Of a stretch of 36,406 nucleotides of DNA, positions 35,718-36,406 are shown in pieces; position 1 is the first letter of the stretch; each line of letters opens with the position of its first letter. The notes under the pieces were generated by a model. The model ran no database searches. It was given only the letters and a program-made list of their open reading frames with translations, and was not told the origin of the DNA. The DNA lies in the NCBI RefSeq assembly GCF_001419765.1, contig NZ_LIRK01000092.1, positions 1 to 36,406 on the forward strand, given 5' to 3'. Made by a program: the position numbers and the translations under genes. This stretch comes from Streptomyces torulosus. GTDB lineage: Bacteria; Actinomycetota; Actinomycetes; Streptomycetales; Streptomycetaceae.

Positions 35718-36374
35718 ATGGCGCCACCGAAGTCCAAGGTCGACTTGTACGCGGCGATCCGCCGTGACGCCCGGGCAGGGATGTCGTACCGGGCCTTGAT
35801 GCGTGAGTACGGAGTCGGATTCCGCACGGTGAAAGCCGCGTTGGAGACGGTCTGGCCGGAGCCGCGGAAGAAGCCGCAGCCGCGCGGGACCCGCCTTGAT
35901 GCCTACAAGCCCTTGATCGACGAGATGCTCCGGGCGGATCTGGATGCGCCGCGCAAGCAGCGTCACACGGTCAAGCGGATCTTCGACCGGCTCTTGGACG
36001 AGCACGGGGCGGAGGCGGTGACCTATCCGATGGTCCGGGCCTATGTCGCCGACCGGCGTCCCCAGATCGCTGTTGAGGCCGTCCGTGGGGTGGTACACGC
36101 GTTCATTCCGCAGTCCCACCGGCCGGGGGCCGAGGCGGAGGTGGACTTCGGCGACGTGAAGGTACGCCTGGCCGGTGAGCAGGTCACCTGCTTCGTGTTC
36201 GCGATGCGCCTGTCGTATTCGGGCAAGGCCGTGCACCGCGTCTTCGCCTCCTGCGGCCAGGAGGCGTTCCTGGAAGGCCACGTCCACGCTCTCAGCGTGC
36301 TGGGCGGAGTGCCGACCGGCAAGGTCCGCTATGACTGTGAGGATGATCGGGCGCCGCTCCGAGCGGTGGCCTGA
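35718..36374 (+). pseudogene. istA: IS21-family transposase IstA, truncated
   Basis: It begins MAPPKSKVDLYAAIRRDARA with an IS21-type helix-turn-helix (MSYRALMREYGVGFRTVKAA, about residues 21-40), then a second DNA-binding part (RKQRHTVKRIFDRLLDEHGA). The first catalytic Asp is in AEAEVDFGDVKVRLAGE, followed by HRVFASCGQEAFLEGHVHAL. After GKVRYD (about 36335) the expected NLKAAV segment with the second Asp region is replaced by unrelated codons and a stop at 36372-36374. IstA normally has 400-550 residues; only about 206 match. The istB helper ATPase is not in the window. Confidence 0.75.
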
Positions 36375-36406
36375 CTCGCGCTATGACTGGCCTCGTGCCT
36401 TGAGTT

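Overview
The window is high-GC actinobacterial DNA and most resembles a Streptomyces chromosome. The supporting signs are codon use dominated by G/C third positions, a mycothiol-dependent formaldehyde dehydrogenase, a PAS-GAF-SpoIIE-HATPase phosphatase, several TetR regulators, and IS/Tn3 relatives typical of streptomycetes. There are no rRNA or tRNA genes and no CRISPR array.

Layout. (1) 1-6.2 kb is an accessory patchwork. It holds an IS982-type transposase start abutting a Tn3-transposase tail, a secreted multicopper oxidase ending in a strong hairpin, a DoxX membrane protein, an N-truncated carboxylesterase, and a 3'-truncated IS3 element that has cut a MarR gene. (2) 6.2-9.3 kb has a TetR gene overlapping a large SpoIIE-type phosphatase gene. 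(3) 9.5-20.7 kb is a probable amine-catabolism and formaldehyde-detoxification region. It contains MBL hydrolase + mscR, an APC permease, a small-molecule kinase, an FAD amine oxidase with its TetR, and a single 938-codon frame fusing an ETNPPL/AGXT2L-like PLP enzyme to a complete aldehyde dehydrogenase. Fragments of one amidohydrolase lie on both sides of the kinase/oxidase/TetR block. (4) 20.8-32.6 kb is a phenylacetate (paa) cluster: paaI-paaK-tetR leftward, and paaN-J-F-H-G followed by paaA-B-C-D-E rightward. (5) 32.6-36.4 kb is a graveyard of a decayed enoyl-CoA hydratase, an IS5-type remnant, a DDE transposase with a small coiled-coil gene, and a truncated IS21 istA.

How the genes work together. 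The paa genes encode CoA ligation (PaaK), epoxidation of phenylacetyl-CoA (PaaABCE, with PaaD as maturation factor), isomerisation (PaaG), aldehyde oxidation (PaaN) and beta-oxidation (PaaF, H, J), with PaaI removing stalled CoA esters. Two ACCG-palindromes sit at the paaI/paaN and paaA promoters and suit a PaaR-type repressor. In the amine region, an 18-nt-spaced 15-bp palindrome/-35 arrangement is shared by the mscR promoter and the PLP enzyme-ALDH promoter. This suggests that amine breakdown and formaldehyde disposal are co-regulated. I regard that regulon and the fused enzyme as the most novel content; the exact substrate is inference.
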